This document shows, in pieces, positions 27,600 through 35,751 of a stretch of DNA of 64,000 nucleotides. Every line of letters begins with the position of its first letter. Position 1 is the first letter of the stretch. The position numbers were made by a program, and so were the translations under genes. The stretch spans positions 58,003 through 122,002 of the forward strand of contig CAKMZB010000001.1 in NCBI GenBank assembly GCA_929200315.1, given 5' to 3'. The stretch comes from an uncultured Alphaproteobacteria bacterium. GTDB lineage: Bacteria; Pseudomonadota; Alphaproteobacteria; Rhizobiales; Rhizobiaceae. Under the pieces are notes generated by a model that saw only the letters and a list, made by a program, of their open reading frames with translations, was not told the origin of the DNA and did not search any database.

Positions 27600-28673
27600 T
27601 CATATTGCAGGCATTTGCTGGGTAGCGCAGTGAATGCCACCCCCCACCTCTCCCAGCGCATCAACGTTCAAAGTAACAATTTCCCGGTCTGGATAGTGCA
27701 TTTTTAAAGCATCTACCGCGACTTTGTCCGTTTCCGAGTCCCCAAACTGTGCGGTGATAACTGCACCATTGCAAACATAGTAATTGGCATAAGATGCCAC
27801 AAAGTCGATGCTCTTCACCCGCCTAATGACTGGTTCGGAGATAACATCGACTTCTAGTTTCGCTGCTTGCAAAACGTCATGCGTATCTAGAGCCGCAATA
27901 TGGAAGGGGTCGTTCATGTTTGGCTTGTCAGGTAGATTTATAAGTACGCGTCCTGCGCCGGTGAACCTTGCGAGGCTGTCGATATGATAGTCGGTTATAT
28001 CTTCGCCCCAAACGCCTGACGACCAAATCATGCGGTCTGCGCCATATACTCTAAGCAGGCGTTTCTCAATTTCGGCTCGGGCCAAACTGGGGTTGCGATT
28101 GTCGTTAACCCAGGAACTTTCATGCGCCATCAACAAGCCGTGGCCGTCATGTTCAACGCCGCCTGCTTCGCCTTTCAAGCCGCTTGGAACGACGGGTAGT
28201 CCAAGTTGTTCAGCCACTCGTTCGGCAATTTTTCTATCGTGCCTGTGAACCTGCTTCTCGCCCCAACCATTGAATTGAATGTGGCTGATAACGAGGTTTC
28301 CGTCAGTCGTTTTTCCAAAAAGCGGGCCTGAATCGCGGCACCATAAATCTTCAGTTGGAACATCCCAAAGCTCTACGGAGCCAGACAGCAATTTACGAGC
28401 GGAGGCATGATCGCCCTTCTCTGCCAAAACGATAACGGGTTCAAATTCTGAAATGCTGTTGGCGATGTCAGCAATTGTTTGTTGCAATATCGAGAGAAAT
28501 TCACCGTCTGGATGAACTTTTTGATCCACTGGCCATTGCATGAACGTGCGGTCATGCGGACCTTCTTCTGGCGGCACGATAATCCTCTGAGCGGCGGCTG
28601 CAATTCCCGTTCCACTGGTGAAATTGCCAAGATAGAGAGTAGCACTGCCCGCCATAAATTCTCTTCTATTCAT
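27600..28673 (-). CDS. Agmatine deiminase / bacterial peptidylarginine deiminase family protein with Tat-like signal
   Basis: A 357-residue member of the guanidino-group-modifying superfamily (PAD_porph/AguA), which hydrolyses agmatine or a peptide-free guanidine. Catalytic-site landmarks are present: LWCRDSGPLF (110-119), EAGGVEHDG (169-177), GEDITDYHID (223-232, with the catalytic His) and GGGIHCATQQMP (344-355, nucleophile Cys349). The N-terminus NRREFMAGSATLYLG followed by an Ala-rich segment looks like a twin-arginine signal, so the enzyme may be periplasmic, unlike cytoplasmic AguA. The gene is clearly more AT-rich than its neighbours, suggesting horizontal transfer. No putrescine-pathway partner (AguB) is next to it. 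Confidence 0.85.
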   Translation of the reverse strand: MNRREFMAGSATLYLGNFTSGTGIAAAAQRIIVPPEEGPHDRTFMQWPVDQKVHPDGEFLSILQQTIADIANSISEFEPVIVLAEKGDHASARKLLSGSVELWDVPTEDLWCRDSGPLFGKTTDGNLVISHIQFNGWGEKQVHRHDRKIAERVAEQLGLPVVPSGLKGEAGGVEHDGHGLLMAHESSWVNDNRNPSLARAEIEKRLLRVYGADRMIWSSGVWGEDITDYHIDSLARFTGAGRVLINLPDKPNMNDPFHIAALDTHDVLQAAKLEVDVISEPVIRRVKSIDFVASYANYYVCNGAVITAQFGDSETDKVAVDALKMHYPDREIVTLNVDALGEVGGGIHCATQQMPAI

Positions 28674-28933
28674 CAACCACCCCAATCACATTGCTCCGCA
28701 AACATACATTTTGAACTCACCGAACTCCGTTGCGATGTTGCTTGAAATAATGGATTGTCGCGAAGGCCATTTTCTTGACAACGCCTTTCGCCCGTCAATG
28801 AAGTTACTCACTTCGTCATCGCAAATCTCTTCGCGAAATGCTTGCATGAAAACGAAATATGTCGACGTTCTAATCCAACCAAGATCCGAGCGTATTCAAC
28901 CTCTAGTCTCGCGAGATAAGGCAGATCTGAGCC
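28674..28933. promoter_or_regulatory. Divergent AT-rich intergenic region with 10-bp palindrome
   Basis: This 260-bp region separates the deiminase gene from the racemase gene and shares the low GC of the former. It contains the perfect palindrome TCTCGCGAGA at 28907-28916, 17 bp before the racemase ATG, and an isolated TTGACA (28775-28780) without a convincing -10 partner. I see no coding sequence that can be supported; the longest open frame has a chance-like composition. Confidence 0.35.
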
Positions 28934-29620
28934 ATGCGCACCTTTCCCTACACGCTTCTTGAAGAGCGCCTCCCGACGATCGGTCTCATTGTGTTGCAGG
29001 CTGACGAGACCATTGAGACCGACTTTCGTGTCGCCTTTCCGCCGGAAGAGGCGCAGGTCTTCGTTAGTCGCATTGCAAGCGGTGCGGATGTGACGCCGGA
29101 AACGCTTGCAGCGATGGAAGCGGATATGACCCGTGCCGCTTCCCTGCTCCCTGACATCGCCTTCGACACCGTCGCCTATGCCTGTACGTCCGGCACGTCG
29201 GTGATCGGTGCTGAGACCGTCCATGTCAAAGTGCGTGCCGGATGTCAGACAACCCATGTCACCGACCCCGTTACCGCTCTTACCGCTGCCTGTCGCAAGC
29301 GCGGCATTTCACGCCTCGCCTTCCTTTCACCCTACCGCGAGGACGTGAACACGACCCTGCGCGAGGTGCTGGCCAGGGAAGGTATCGAAACGCCGATCTT
29401 CGGCTCCTTCGATGAAATGCAGGAAAAGAAAGTCGCCCGCATCGATACAGCGTCCATCGTCGATGCTGCCATTGACTTGGTGCAGGGCGAAGAGGTTGAG
29501 GCGATTTTCCTCTCCTGCACGAACTTGAAAACCCGTGAAGCGATTCCCTTCATTGAGACGAAGACAGGCCTTGCCGCCATGTCCAGCAACTCAGTGCTGG
29601 TGGAGGCGTGTGGAGGTTAA
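28934..29620 (+). CDS. Asp/Glu racemase - maleate isomerase family protein
   Basis: A 228-residue protein of the aspartate/glutamate racemase superfamily, in the branch with maleate cis-trans isomerases, arylmalonate decarboxylase and ectoine-utilisation EutA. The two catalytic cysteines sit in symmetric positions: Cys84 in AYACTSGTSVIG and Cys195 in IFLSCTNLKT. The rest shows the pseudo-symmetric alpha/beta fold (TDPVTALTAACRKRGISRLAFLSPY). The substrate is unresolved; no ectoine or nicotinate degradation genes are nearby. GC is normal here, so the AT-rich tract ends at about 28.9 kb. Confidence 0.82.
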   Translation: MRTFPYTLLEERLPTIGLIVLQADETIETDFRVAFPPEEAQVFVSRIASGADVTPETLAAMEADMTRAASLLPDIAFDTVAYACTSGTSVIGAETVHVKVRAGCQTTHVTDPVTALTAACRKRGISRLAFLSPYREDVNTTLREVLAREGIETPIFGSFDEMQEKKVARIDTASIVDAAIDLVQGEEVEAIFLSCTNLKTREAIPFIETKTGLAAMSSNSVLVEACGG

Positions 29621-29694
29621 GGCTAGGCCGCTCTTGTCTTTCGCAGAACCTCAAGGCAGATGCGCATTTCCCGCTTTCCATCCTGGACAGACTT

Positions 29695-30219
29695 GTGACG
29701 CCGCTACGCCTTTTAGCCTTCACCCTTGCACTTACCATTCTTACTGCCTGCGTGAGCACAGCTGACCGACCTTCTGCTCCTGCCCAGCGCAATACCGCGC
29801 TTGAGGCGGATGGCCAGAGGAATGTCGATCTGCTGGTCAGCACCTGTTTTGACTACATCAAGACCGGGAATCCGGAGCCCGATATTCTGGCGGCTGCGGG
29901 TTTTGCTCCATCTCAATCGCCGGGCGAATTCTGGTCCTTCACCCGTCCGCAAACTGCCAGCGGCTCGCCGCAAACGGGCATCCGGTATCGCATGGGTGGT
30001 GGCCAATGTGGCTTGTCGGTGCGGAGTGGTCTGTCGACACAGGTCTACTCAGCAGCGCTAGCGGCCGCCCTGACCAGACGAGGGCTTACACAGGCTGATG
30101 CCCAGTTGGGCTCGGACATCGCGCTATGGGTTACAGCAGGCGAGCGGTTAAGCTACCGGGTGCGGATTGCCCAGGGCGAGAACCGATCGACATCGATGTC
30201 GATTACCCGGCAGAACTGA
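29695..30219 (+). CDS. Lipoprotein, hypothetical
   Basis: A 174-residue predicted lipoprotein. From GTG 29695 the product starts with a signal peptide (TPLRLLAFTLALTILTAC) with the lipobox LTAC and Val-Ser after the cysteine, compatible with outer-membrane sorting. The mature part shows no known domain; it has two further cysteines (CFDYIK and GQCGLSV) and an alternating polar C-terminus. An upstream in-frame start at 29608 would overlap the racemase gene and lose the N-terminal signal, so it is rejected. The stop lies 9 nt from the convergent yitT. Confidence 0.7.
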   Translation: MTPLRLLAFTLALTILTACVSTADRPSAPAQRNTALEADGQRNVDLLVSTCFDYIKTGNPEPDILAAAGFAPSQSPGEFWSFTRPQTASGSPQTGIRYRMGGGQCGLSVRSGLSTQVYSAALAAALTRRGLTQADAQLGSDIALWVTAGERLSYRVRIAQGENRSTSMSITRQN

Positions 30220-30228
30220 CCTGCAAAT

Positions 30229-30858
30229 TTAGCGCGCGATGTAGCGGTCGCCGCGATGATTGACCGTAAGGCTCAGATTCATCAGTACCGCACTTCCCGC
30301 GGAAAGAAGAACGATCCAGGCAGTGGAAAACGTGAAGGCTGAAAGGATGATCGCAACGTCGATCACGAGCTGCGTCAGGCCGGCCCGCCAGCTAAATTTG
30401 TCCTGTAGAAACAGAGCTAAAATGCCAACACCGCCCATGCTAGCGCGGTGCCGGAAGATGACGAGCAGGCCGGTTCCGTAAAGCAACCCTGCAGCAATTG
30501 CACCGACAATCGGGTCAATGGTGGAGAAATCCAGCACAAATGGCTGATAGCGAATGAGCACGGAAAACAGCGCCACCGCCACGAAGGTCTTGAGGGTGAA
30601 CGTCCACCCCATGCGGATAATCGCGAGCGAATAGAAGGGCAGATTGAGCAGAAAGAAAACCAGCCCAAGCTCCAGGCCCGTGAGATAGTGAACGACCAGT
30701 GCAAGGCCGGGCACACCCCCGGTCACCATCCCCAAATGTTGGCAAATCGCAACGCCAATCACCACCAGCGTGACGCCAGTGAAGAGGCTGAAGGCGTCTT
30801 CCCAAGGTGCGTGGTTCTCAGCCTTTGTTTCCCAATGGGCGAAAGACAGACGCTTCAT
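30229..30858 (-). CDS. YitT family membrane protein
   Basis: A 209-residue integral membrane protein with about five to six hydrophobic helices. The YitT/DUF161 signature is visible as two related halves (MVTGGVPGLALVVHYLTG and HRASMGGVGILALFLQDKF). No transport substrate is known for the family with confidence. The start ATG overlaps the stop of the amidinotransferase gene (ATGA, 30855-30858), so both are translated from one message. The family usually has a C-terminal DUF2179 domain, which is absent here, as in other short proteobacterial forms. Confidence 0.82.
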   Translation of the reverse strand: MKRLSFAHWETKAENHAPWEDAFSLFTGVTLVVIGVAICQHLGMVTGGVPGLALVVHYLTGLELGLVFFLLNLPFYSLAIIRMGWTFTLKTFVAVALFSVLIRYQPFVLDFSTIDPIVGAIAAGLLYGTGLLVIFRHRASMGGVGILALFLQDKFSWRAGLTQLVIDVAIILSAFTFSTAWIVLLSAGSAVLMNLSLTVNHRGDRYIAR

Positions 30859-31994
30859 TGTTTTGGAAAATAGTCGGTGAGGTCGCCTTCACGGAAAACA
30901 TCAGTGGTGGCGCAATGGAGTGCGCCGCCGAAGGCATAGGCATCACGGAAGGGCACAGGCAGGACTTCCAGCCCCAATTTGTCGAACTGCTCCATCTGGT
31001 TGATCTCAGAAGCCTCCACGCAAACCGTCTTCTCGTCCACCATCAGCACGTTCATAGACAGCCAAACGGAGGAATAGCAGAGCGGTGGCGGCGTGTTGTG
31101 AGCCGGGCGTGCCGCGTCAATAATCTCCCAATCGTTGCGGTGGAAGAAGGTGCGCTGTTCGTCCGGCAAGCGGCGGTCGGGATTGTTGATGATGAGGCCC
31201 GGGCGGATGGGCGTGAAAGTCGCGTCGATGTGGATTGGATAGGGGTCGCCTGGAAAATTCACCGCCCGTATCCGGTGATCCGGATAGTGGCGGCGCAACC
31301 AGTCAATGCCTTTCAGGTTTGTTGTGAAGCCATGCTGCACGATCAAATCCTTGCCGAAACGCAACACGTCCGCAGCGTCGAACAGCGGCTCTTCCTCGGT
31401 GGTGACGAAGAACTTGTCTGCGGTCCATTCCAGGCGCTTTTCAACACCAATCGTGTTGGCAAGATAATCCATGCGGTAGGAGGCGTCTGTCATGCGCGGC
31501 TTTGGCGCAGAGGTGTGGCGAAAGCCCGGATCGTCCTCGAAATAGCGCTGCATCAGCGGGCGGTAGCACAGATATTCAAAGAAACGGCAGCGGTAGCTCA
31601 TGGTCGCTTCCAGCATCTCCTTACCGACGGTGAGGATCACATCGCGTGGCGGCATGCAGCCGAAGGAGGAGGGGTTTTCCCAGTCCGGAGTGGAAACGGT
31701 TTGCGAAAAGTCGATGGGGCTGGGGCGGTCCACACGCACACCGCGGGCCTCCAGAATTTTGGCGAAACCATTGAGCTGCTCATTGGCCCTGGCGACGCTC
31801 TCAGCGCTGCGCGGGCCCCATTGACCCTTCATGTCGGAATCTTCCGGCACCTTGGCATCGAGAGCGGGCTCGGAGGGCGGGATCATGCCGCCATCTGCCA
31901 CGCCGACAATAACGTGTTTGAGCGGGGACCATTCGTCCCAGGATTTAACGGTGGTGGGTTTGTGGTTGCCGAGAACGGGAGCTGGGGTCTGCAT
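30855..31994 (-). CDS. Arginine amidinotransferase (glycine/inosamine amidinotransferase family)
   Basis: A 379-residue amidinotransferase closely patterned on L-arginine:glycine amidinotransferase and inosamine-phosphate amidinotransferases. These move the amidino group of arginine to an amine, releasing ornithine. Catalytic-site segments are all present: FDAADVLRFGKD (205-216), IHIDATFTPIRPG (254-266, catalytic His255) and GGALHCATTDV (356-366, nucleophile Cys361). N-terminal text EWSPLKHVIVG is also typical. The acceptor amine is unknown. It lies 81 nt after the histidine phosphatase gene and overlaps yitT, suggesting a possible synthesis-plus-export pair. Confidence 0.9.
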   Translation of the reverse strand: MQTPAPVLGNHKPTTVKSWDEWSPLKHVIVGVADGGMIPPSEPALDAKVPEDSDMKGQWGPRSAESVARANEQLNGFAKILEARGVRVDRPSPIDFSQTVSTPDWENPSSFGCMPPRDVILTVGKEMLEATMSYRCRFFEYLCYRPLMQRYFEDDPGFRHTSAPKPRMTDASYRMDYLANTIGVEKRLEWTADKFFVTTEEEPLFDAADVLRFGKDLIVQHGFTTNLKGIDWLRRHYPDHRIRAVNFPGDPYPIHIDATFTPIRPGLIINNPDRRLPDEQRTFFHRNDWEIIDAARPAHNTPPPLCYSSVWLSMNVLMVDEKTVCVEASEINQMEQFDKLGLEVLPVPFRDAYAFGGALHCATTDVFREGDLTDYFPKQ

Positions 31995-32075
31995 GAAGGC
32001 GTCTTACGAATTGCTGCACTGCAATCCCGCTTATGCCCGCAAGCGCTTTAGCTCAAGCGCCGATTGCGACGTCGT

Positions 32076-32663
32076 TTAAGAGACCCAGCGGCATTCGCTC
32101 CCGTCACAGACAAAAACCTGGTCCTGCGGCACCTCCAGACGCACGGCCTCGGTGGGGTCCATGCCGCCCAGATGGTGGCGCAACACGCGGATGATGCCGC
32201 CATGGGCAACACAAACCGTGTCCCGCTCCAGGTAAGGCAACCAGGCCTTCACCCGGTCGAGCAGCATGGCGTAGCTTTCTCCGCGTGGTGGGACATAGTT
32301 GAATTTGTCGTCGCGGCGGGTGCGGCGGTCATCGGGGACGAGCTGGCGGATCTCGTCCGTCGTGTAGCCCTCCCAGGCACCGTAGCTCACCTCTTTTAGC
32401 CGCCCGTCAATCTCATAGTCGCGTGCGGAAAGGCCCAGGGTACGGCGGATGATTTCCATGGTCTCGCGGGTGCGGGCGAGGGGGGAGGACACATAGTCGG
32501 GCGCAGTCGGGTCATCCAGCAGACCGGCGAGCACCTCACCGTTCCGTCGGGCCTGGCCCCGCCCGGTATCGTTGATGGGAATGTCGCGTTGGCCCTGAAA
32601 GCGGCCCGCCGCGTTCCAGTCCGTCTGGCCATGGCGGACAACGTAGAGTTTGTGCTGGACCAT
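32076..32663 (-). CDS. Histidine phosphatase family protein (phosphoglycerate-mutase-like)
   Basis: A 195-residue member of the histidine phosphatase superfamily. The catalytic histidine is in YVVRHGQTDWNAAGRFQG (RHG motif), with the second catalytic block VCVAHGGIIRVL and the acid-base glutamate around RLKEVSYGAWEG. Relatives include cofactor-dependent phosphoglycerate mutase GpmB-like enzymes, CobC and broad phosphatases. A gene of this type next to fabI is common in Hyphomicrobiales. Only 3 nt separate it from the upstream CBS-domain gene. Confidence 0.9.
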   Translation of the reverse strand: MVQHKLYVVRHGQTDWNAAGRFQGQRDIPINDTGRGQARRNGEVLAGLLDDPTAPDYVSSPLARTRETMEIIRRTLGLSARDYEIDGRLKEVSYGAWEGYTTDEIRQLVPDDRRTRRDDKFNYVPPRGESYAMLLDRVKAWLPYLERDTVCVAHGGIIRVLRHHLGGMDPTEAVRLEVPQDQVFVCDGSECRWVS

Positions 32664-32666
32664 GCT

Positions 32667-33770
32667 TTAGCTGCCTGTCGTCTTGGTTGGGTCGGGTTTG
32701 GTGTCGGCCGCAAGCGCCTCTGGCTCTTCAACAACGAGGCCAAGCCGTTCGGCGCGTTCCTTGGCGCGCTGACGGGCGAGCATCTGCATGTCGGCCTCCT
32801 CATCCGCCTCATCCATGATTTCAAGGCCGAGCAGGGTTTCCACCACATCTTCCATGGTCGCTACACCGTCCATGCCGCCATAGGGGTCTGTGACGACACC
32901 CAGGTGATGGCTGTTTTCGAGGAGTTCGGCAAAAAAGTCTTCAAGTGGCATGGCGTGGGGAACGCGCAACACATCGCGTTTCAGCGCCTTCAACTTTGTC
33001 TTGGTGCGCTTCTTTAGCGCTGCAGCGTAGAGATCGTTCTTCAGCACGACCCCCGTCACATGATCCACGGTGCCTTCGTAAACCGGGATGCGGGAGAATT
33101 GCAGCTTTTGCAGATCCTTCAGCAGTTCACCGACAGTGGTCTGCTCGTCCAGTGCATAGACCACCGTGCGCGGGGTCATGATGTCTTCGACCGTCAGCTT
33201 GGAGAAACGAAAGAGGTTGCGCACGATCCGGCTGTGCTGTTCGTCAACGACGCCCTGCTGGTGGCCGATATCGGCAAGTGCGGTGATTTCTTCGCGGGTA
33301 ACGGTACCCTTTTTCTTGCCACCCGAAATCATCTTCGAGAGCAATTGCGAGACCCAAACGAGCGGTGCGAGGATCCAGATCAGCGGTGGCAAAGTGCGGG
33401 TGACAAAGGGCACGAGCGACTTCCAGTAGGTCGCGCCCAGCGTCTTGGGGATGATCTCGGAGGCAAACAGAATAATGAGGGTGAGGATGACGGAAAAGAC
33501 CGTCAGTGACGCATCACCCCACACCTTCGCCGCCTGCGCTCCCGCACCGGCAGCACCAATTGTGTGCGCGATTGTGTTGAGGGTCAGGATCGCTGCCAGG
33601 GGGCGGTCAATGTCATCCCGCAACGCCTGCATCTTGCCGCCAAGAGCCGGGTCCTTTTCCTTCAGCGCGCCGAGATAAGAGGGCGAGACGGAGAGCAACA
33701 CCGCTTCCAGAACCGAGCAGAGGAACGAGGCTCCCACGGCAATGGCAATGTAGATGGTGAGAAGTGTCAT
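32667..33770 (-). CDS. CNNM/DUF21 and CBS domain membrane protein (hemolysin-C-like)
   Basis: A 367-residue protein: a DUF21/CNNM membrane domain with four hydrophobic helices (about 1-150; FASEIIPKTLGATYW is characteristic) and a CBS pair (about 180-320; VEDIMTPRTVVYAL, FSRIPVYEG, GVVTDPYGGMDGVATMEDV). The C-terminal CorC_HlyC domain of longer relatives is absent; instead there is a charged tail (EEADMQMLARQRAKERAERL). The family is associated with Mg2+/Co2+ handling, with CBS domains sensing adenine nucleotides. It is preceded by a 104-nt gap after fabI. Confidence 0.9.
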   Translation of the reverse strand: MTLLTIYIAIAVGASFLCSVLEAVLLSVSPSYLGALKEKDPALGGKMQALRDDIDRPLAAILTLNTIAHTIGAAGAGAQAAKVWGDASLTVFSVILTLIILFASEIIPKTLGATYWKSLVPFVTRTLPPLIWILAPLVWVSQLLSKMISGGKKKGTVTREEITALADIGHQQGVVDEQHSRIVRNLFRFSKLTVEDIMTPRTVVYALDEQTTVGELLKDLQKLQFSRIPVYEGTVDHVTGVVLKNDLYAAALKKRTKTKLKALKRDVLRVPHAMPLEDFFAELLENSHHLGVVTDPYGGMDGVATMEDVVETLLGLEIMDEADEEADMQMLARQRAKERAERLGLVVEEPEALAADTKPDPTKTTGS

Positions 33771-33851
33771 GCGTCGCCCTTCCAGCGCCGAACCGCCCAG
33801 CGGTCTGCTTGACTGTCATGACAAAACGGGACGAGGAGGGGAAGGGTTGCT

Positions 33852-33868
33852 TTCCTTCGACGTAGGAA
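33852..33868 (-). terminator. Weak hairpin after fabI
   Basis: TTCCT (33852-33856) and AGGAA (33864-33868) can pair just downstream of the fabI stop on the minus strand. The stem is short and has no U-tract, so a terminator role is tentative. Confidence 0.25.
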
Positions 33869-33874
33869 GGGCAG

Positions 33875-34693
33875 CTAGTCCTTCACCACGGAAATGTCCG
33901 GCGCGTCGACAGCCTTCATGCCGACAGTGTGGTAGCCGCAATCCACATGGTGCAGTTCGCCCGTCACACCGGAGGAGAGGTCCGACAGCAGGTAAAGCGC
34001 GGATTTGCCGACATCTTCAATCGTGGTGTTGCGCTTCAGCGGTGAATTGTACTCGTTCCACTTCAGGATATAGCGGAAATCGCCAATGCCGGAGGCGGCA
34101 AGCGTTTTGATCGGGCCAGCCGAAAGTGAATTCACGCGGATGTTGCGGGAGCCGAGATCAACGGCAAGATAGCGCACGGAAGCTTCCAGCGCGGCCTTGG
34201 CAACGCCCATCACGTTGTAATGGGGCATCACTTTTTCAGAACCATAATAGGTGAGTGTGAGGATGGAGCCGCCCCGGTTCATCATCTTCTCGGCGCGCTG
34301 TGTCACAGCGGTGAAGGAATAGACTGAAATATCCATGGTCTTGGCGAAGTTCTCTGCGCTCGTATCCACGTAGCGGCCGGTCAATTCGTTCTTGTCGGAA
34401 AAGCCGATGGCGTGGACGACGAAATCGAGATTGTCCCACTTTTTGCCAAGTGTCTCAAACACCGCGTCGATGGTGGATGCATCGCTCACGTCGCAATGGC
34501 CGACCACCTTGCCGCCAAGTTTCTCAGCCAGCGGTTCAACCCGTTTTTTCAGCGCATCGCCCTGATAGGTGAAAGCGAGTTCCGCACCAGCTTCCGCCAG
34601 TTCCCGCGCAATGCCCCAAGCGATGGAGCGGTTGTTGGCCAGCCCCATAATCAATCCGCGCTTGCCCGCCATAAGCCCCGTAGTGCCAGCCAT
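33875..34693 (-). CDS. fabI: Enoyl-ACP reductase (NADH)
   Basis: A 272-residue short-chain-dehydrogenase-like enzyme that reduces enoyl-ACP in the last step of each fatty acid elongation round. FabI features: GKRGLIMGLANNRSIAWGIA, HAIGFSDKNEL, and the catalytic Tyr-x6-Lys in YNVMGVAK. RVNSLSAGPIKTLAASGI and RNTTIEDVGKSALYLLS complete the active-site lid and cofactor pocket. A good ribosome site (AGGAG) lies 10 nt before the ATG. It follows the dnaJ-like gene after 102 nt. It is the target class of triclosan and isoniazid-like inhibitors. Confidence 0.97.
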   Translation of the reverse strand: MAGTTGLMAGKRGLIMGLANNRSIAWGIARELAEAGAELAFTYQGDALKKRVEPLAEKLGGKVVGHCDVSDASTIDAVFETLGKKWDNLDFVVHAIGFSDKNELTGRYVDTSAENFAKTMDISVYSFTAVTQRAEKMMNRGGSILTLTYYGSEKVMPHYNVMGVAKAALEASVRYLAVDLGSRNIRVNSLSAGPIKTLAASGIGDFRYILKWNEYNSPLKRNTTIEDVGKSALYLLSDLSSGVTGELHHVDCGYHTVGMKAVDAPDISVVKD

Positions 34694-34795
34694 TAAAACA
34701 GTCTCCTAAAACCCGATAGGCGGCACCCAGTGTTCCGCCGTCCCGTCTATGCAACGAGGCGGGCCGGGCTTCAACAAGAGCTATGTTTCAGACTG

Positions 34796-35725
34796 TTAGG
34801 CGGCGTGTTCAGCTTTGCCGGTGAGCAGCGCGATCAGCGCTTCGTCTTTCTCCTCCGGCAGCTCGATGGCAAGCACTGCCAGGACGTCCCCGGAGCCGTC
34901 AGCTCCGGGCAGGCCCTTGCCGCGCACGCGCAAAATCGTGCCGGATGTGCTCCAGGCCGGAACATTGAGTGAGACCGCGCTCTTCAACAGCGGCACACGG
35001 GCCTTGCCACCAAGCACGGCGGTCTTCAGCGGCACCGGCACATGAACGCGCAGATTGCTGCCCTCGCGGGTAAAGCGCGCGCCATCGATGACGGCGGATT
35101 GGGCAAGCGTGAGCGTTACAAGCGCATCACCGCGGCCGCCCGGACCTTCGCCGCCCTGACCTTTCAGCCGAATTGTCTGCCCATCGCTCGCATCTTTAGG
35201 AATCGTGATGTTGACTGTCCGGTCCGGCCCAAGCCGCACTGGCGCCTTGCCCTGGGAAAGCTGCTGTAGGGAGACGGTTAGATTAACTTGTCTGTCAGCG
35301 CCCTTGGGCGGTCTGGCCTGCCGGGCCTGCCGGCGCGGATCACCGCCGAACGGGTCGCCCCCCATACCTCCACCGGCGGAACGGAAGCCGCCGCCAAACA
35401 TCTGCGAGAGAATGTCCTCGGCACCGGAAAAACCGCCACCACCAGCCGGGCCCCGTCCGCCACCAAATGGGTTGTCGCCGCCAAATCCCTCAAAGCCGCG
35501 CTCCGCGCCATCTGGACCGATTTCGCCTGCATCAAACCGGCGGCGCTTATCCTTGTCGCCGATGATCTCATAGGCTTGGCCCGCCTCGGCGAATTTTTCC
35601 TTCGCCTTGGGGTCGCCGGAATTCTGGTCCGGGTGATATTTCTTGGCGAGCTTGCGGAACGCCGATTTTATTTCCTTCTCGTCCGCCGATTTCGCGACGC
35701 CGAGCACCTGATATGGGTCACGCAT
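34796..35725 (-). CDS. DnaJ-like co-chaperone without zinc finger (CbpA type)
   Basis: A 309-residue J-domain protein. The J domain (1-70) has DPYQVLGVAKSADEKEIKSA and the Hsp70-activating HPD in YHPDQN. A Gly/Phe-rich linker (about 75-160) follows, then the DnaJ C-terminal substrate-binding domains with VRLGPDRTVNITIPKDASDGQ and LRVRGKGLP. The cysteine-rich zinc domain of classical DnaJ is missing, so this is a type II (CbpA-like) protein. ATG 35725 gives the standard start; the open frame continues upstream through the 21-bp repeats but is not coding. Confidence 0.93.
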   Translation of the reverse strand: MRDPYQVLGVAKSADEKEIKSAFRKLAKKYHPDQNSGDPKAKEKFAEAGQAYEIIGDKDKRRRFDAGEIGPDGAERGFEGFGGDNPFGGGRGPAGGGGFSGAEDILSQMFGGGFRSAGGGMGGDPFGGDPRRQARQARPPKGADRQVNLTVSLQQLSQGKAPVRLGPDRTVNITIPKDASDGQTIRLKGQGGEGPGGRGDALVTLTLAQSAVIDGARFTREGSNLRVHVPVPLKTAVLGGKARVPLLKSAVSLNVPAWSTSGTILRVRGKGLPGADGSGDVLAVLAIELPEEKDEALIALLTGKAEHAA

Positions 35726-35751
35726 TGGACTGATGGATCCTTTGAAAGACG

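Noticed and set aside
35668..35751. Extension of the dnaJ-like frame upstream through the 21-bp repeats (heptad repeat with Gln-Ile)
   Set aside because: The J domain starts canonically at 35725, and the upstream frame encodes only the repeat unit's translation with no known N-terminal domain.
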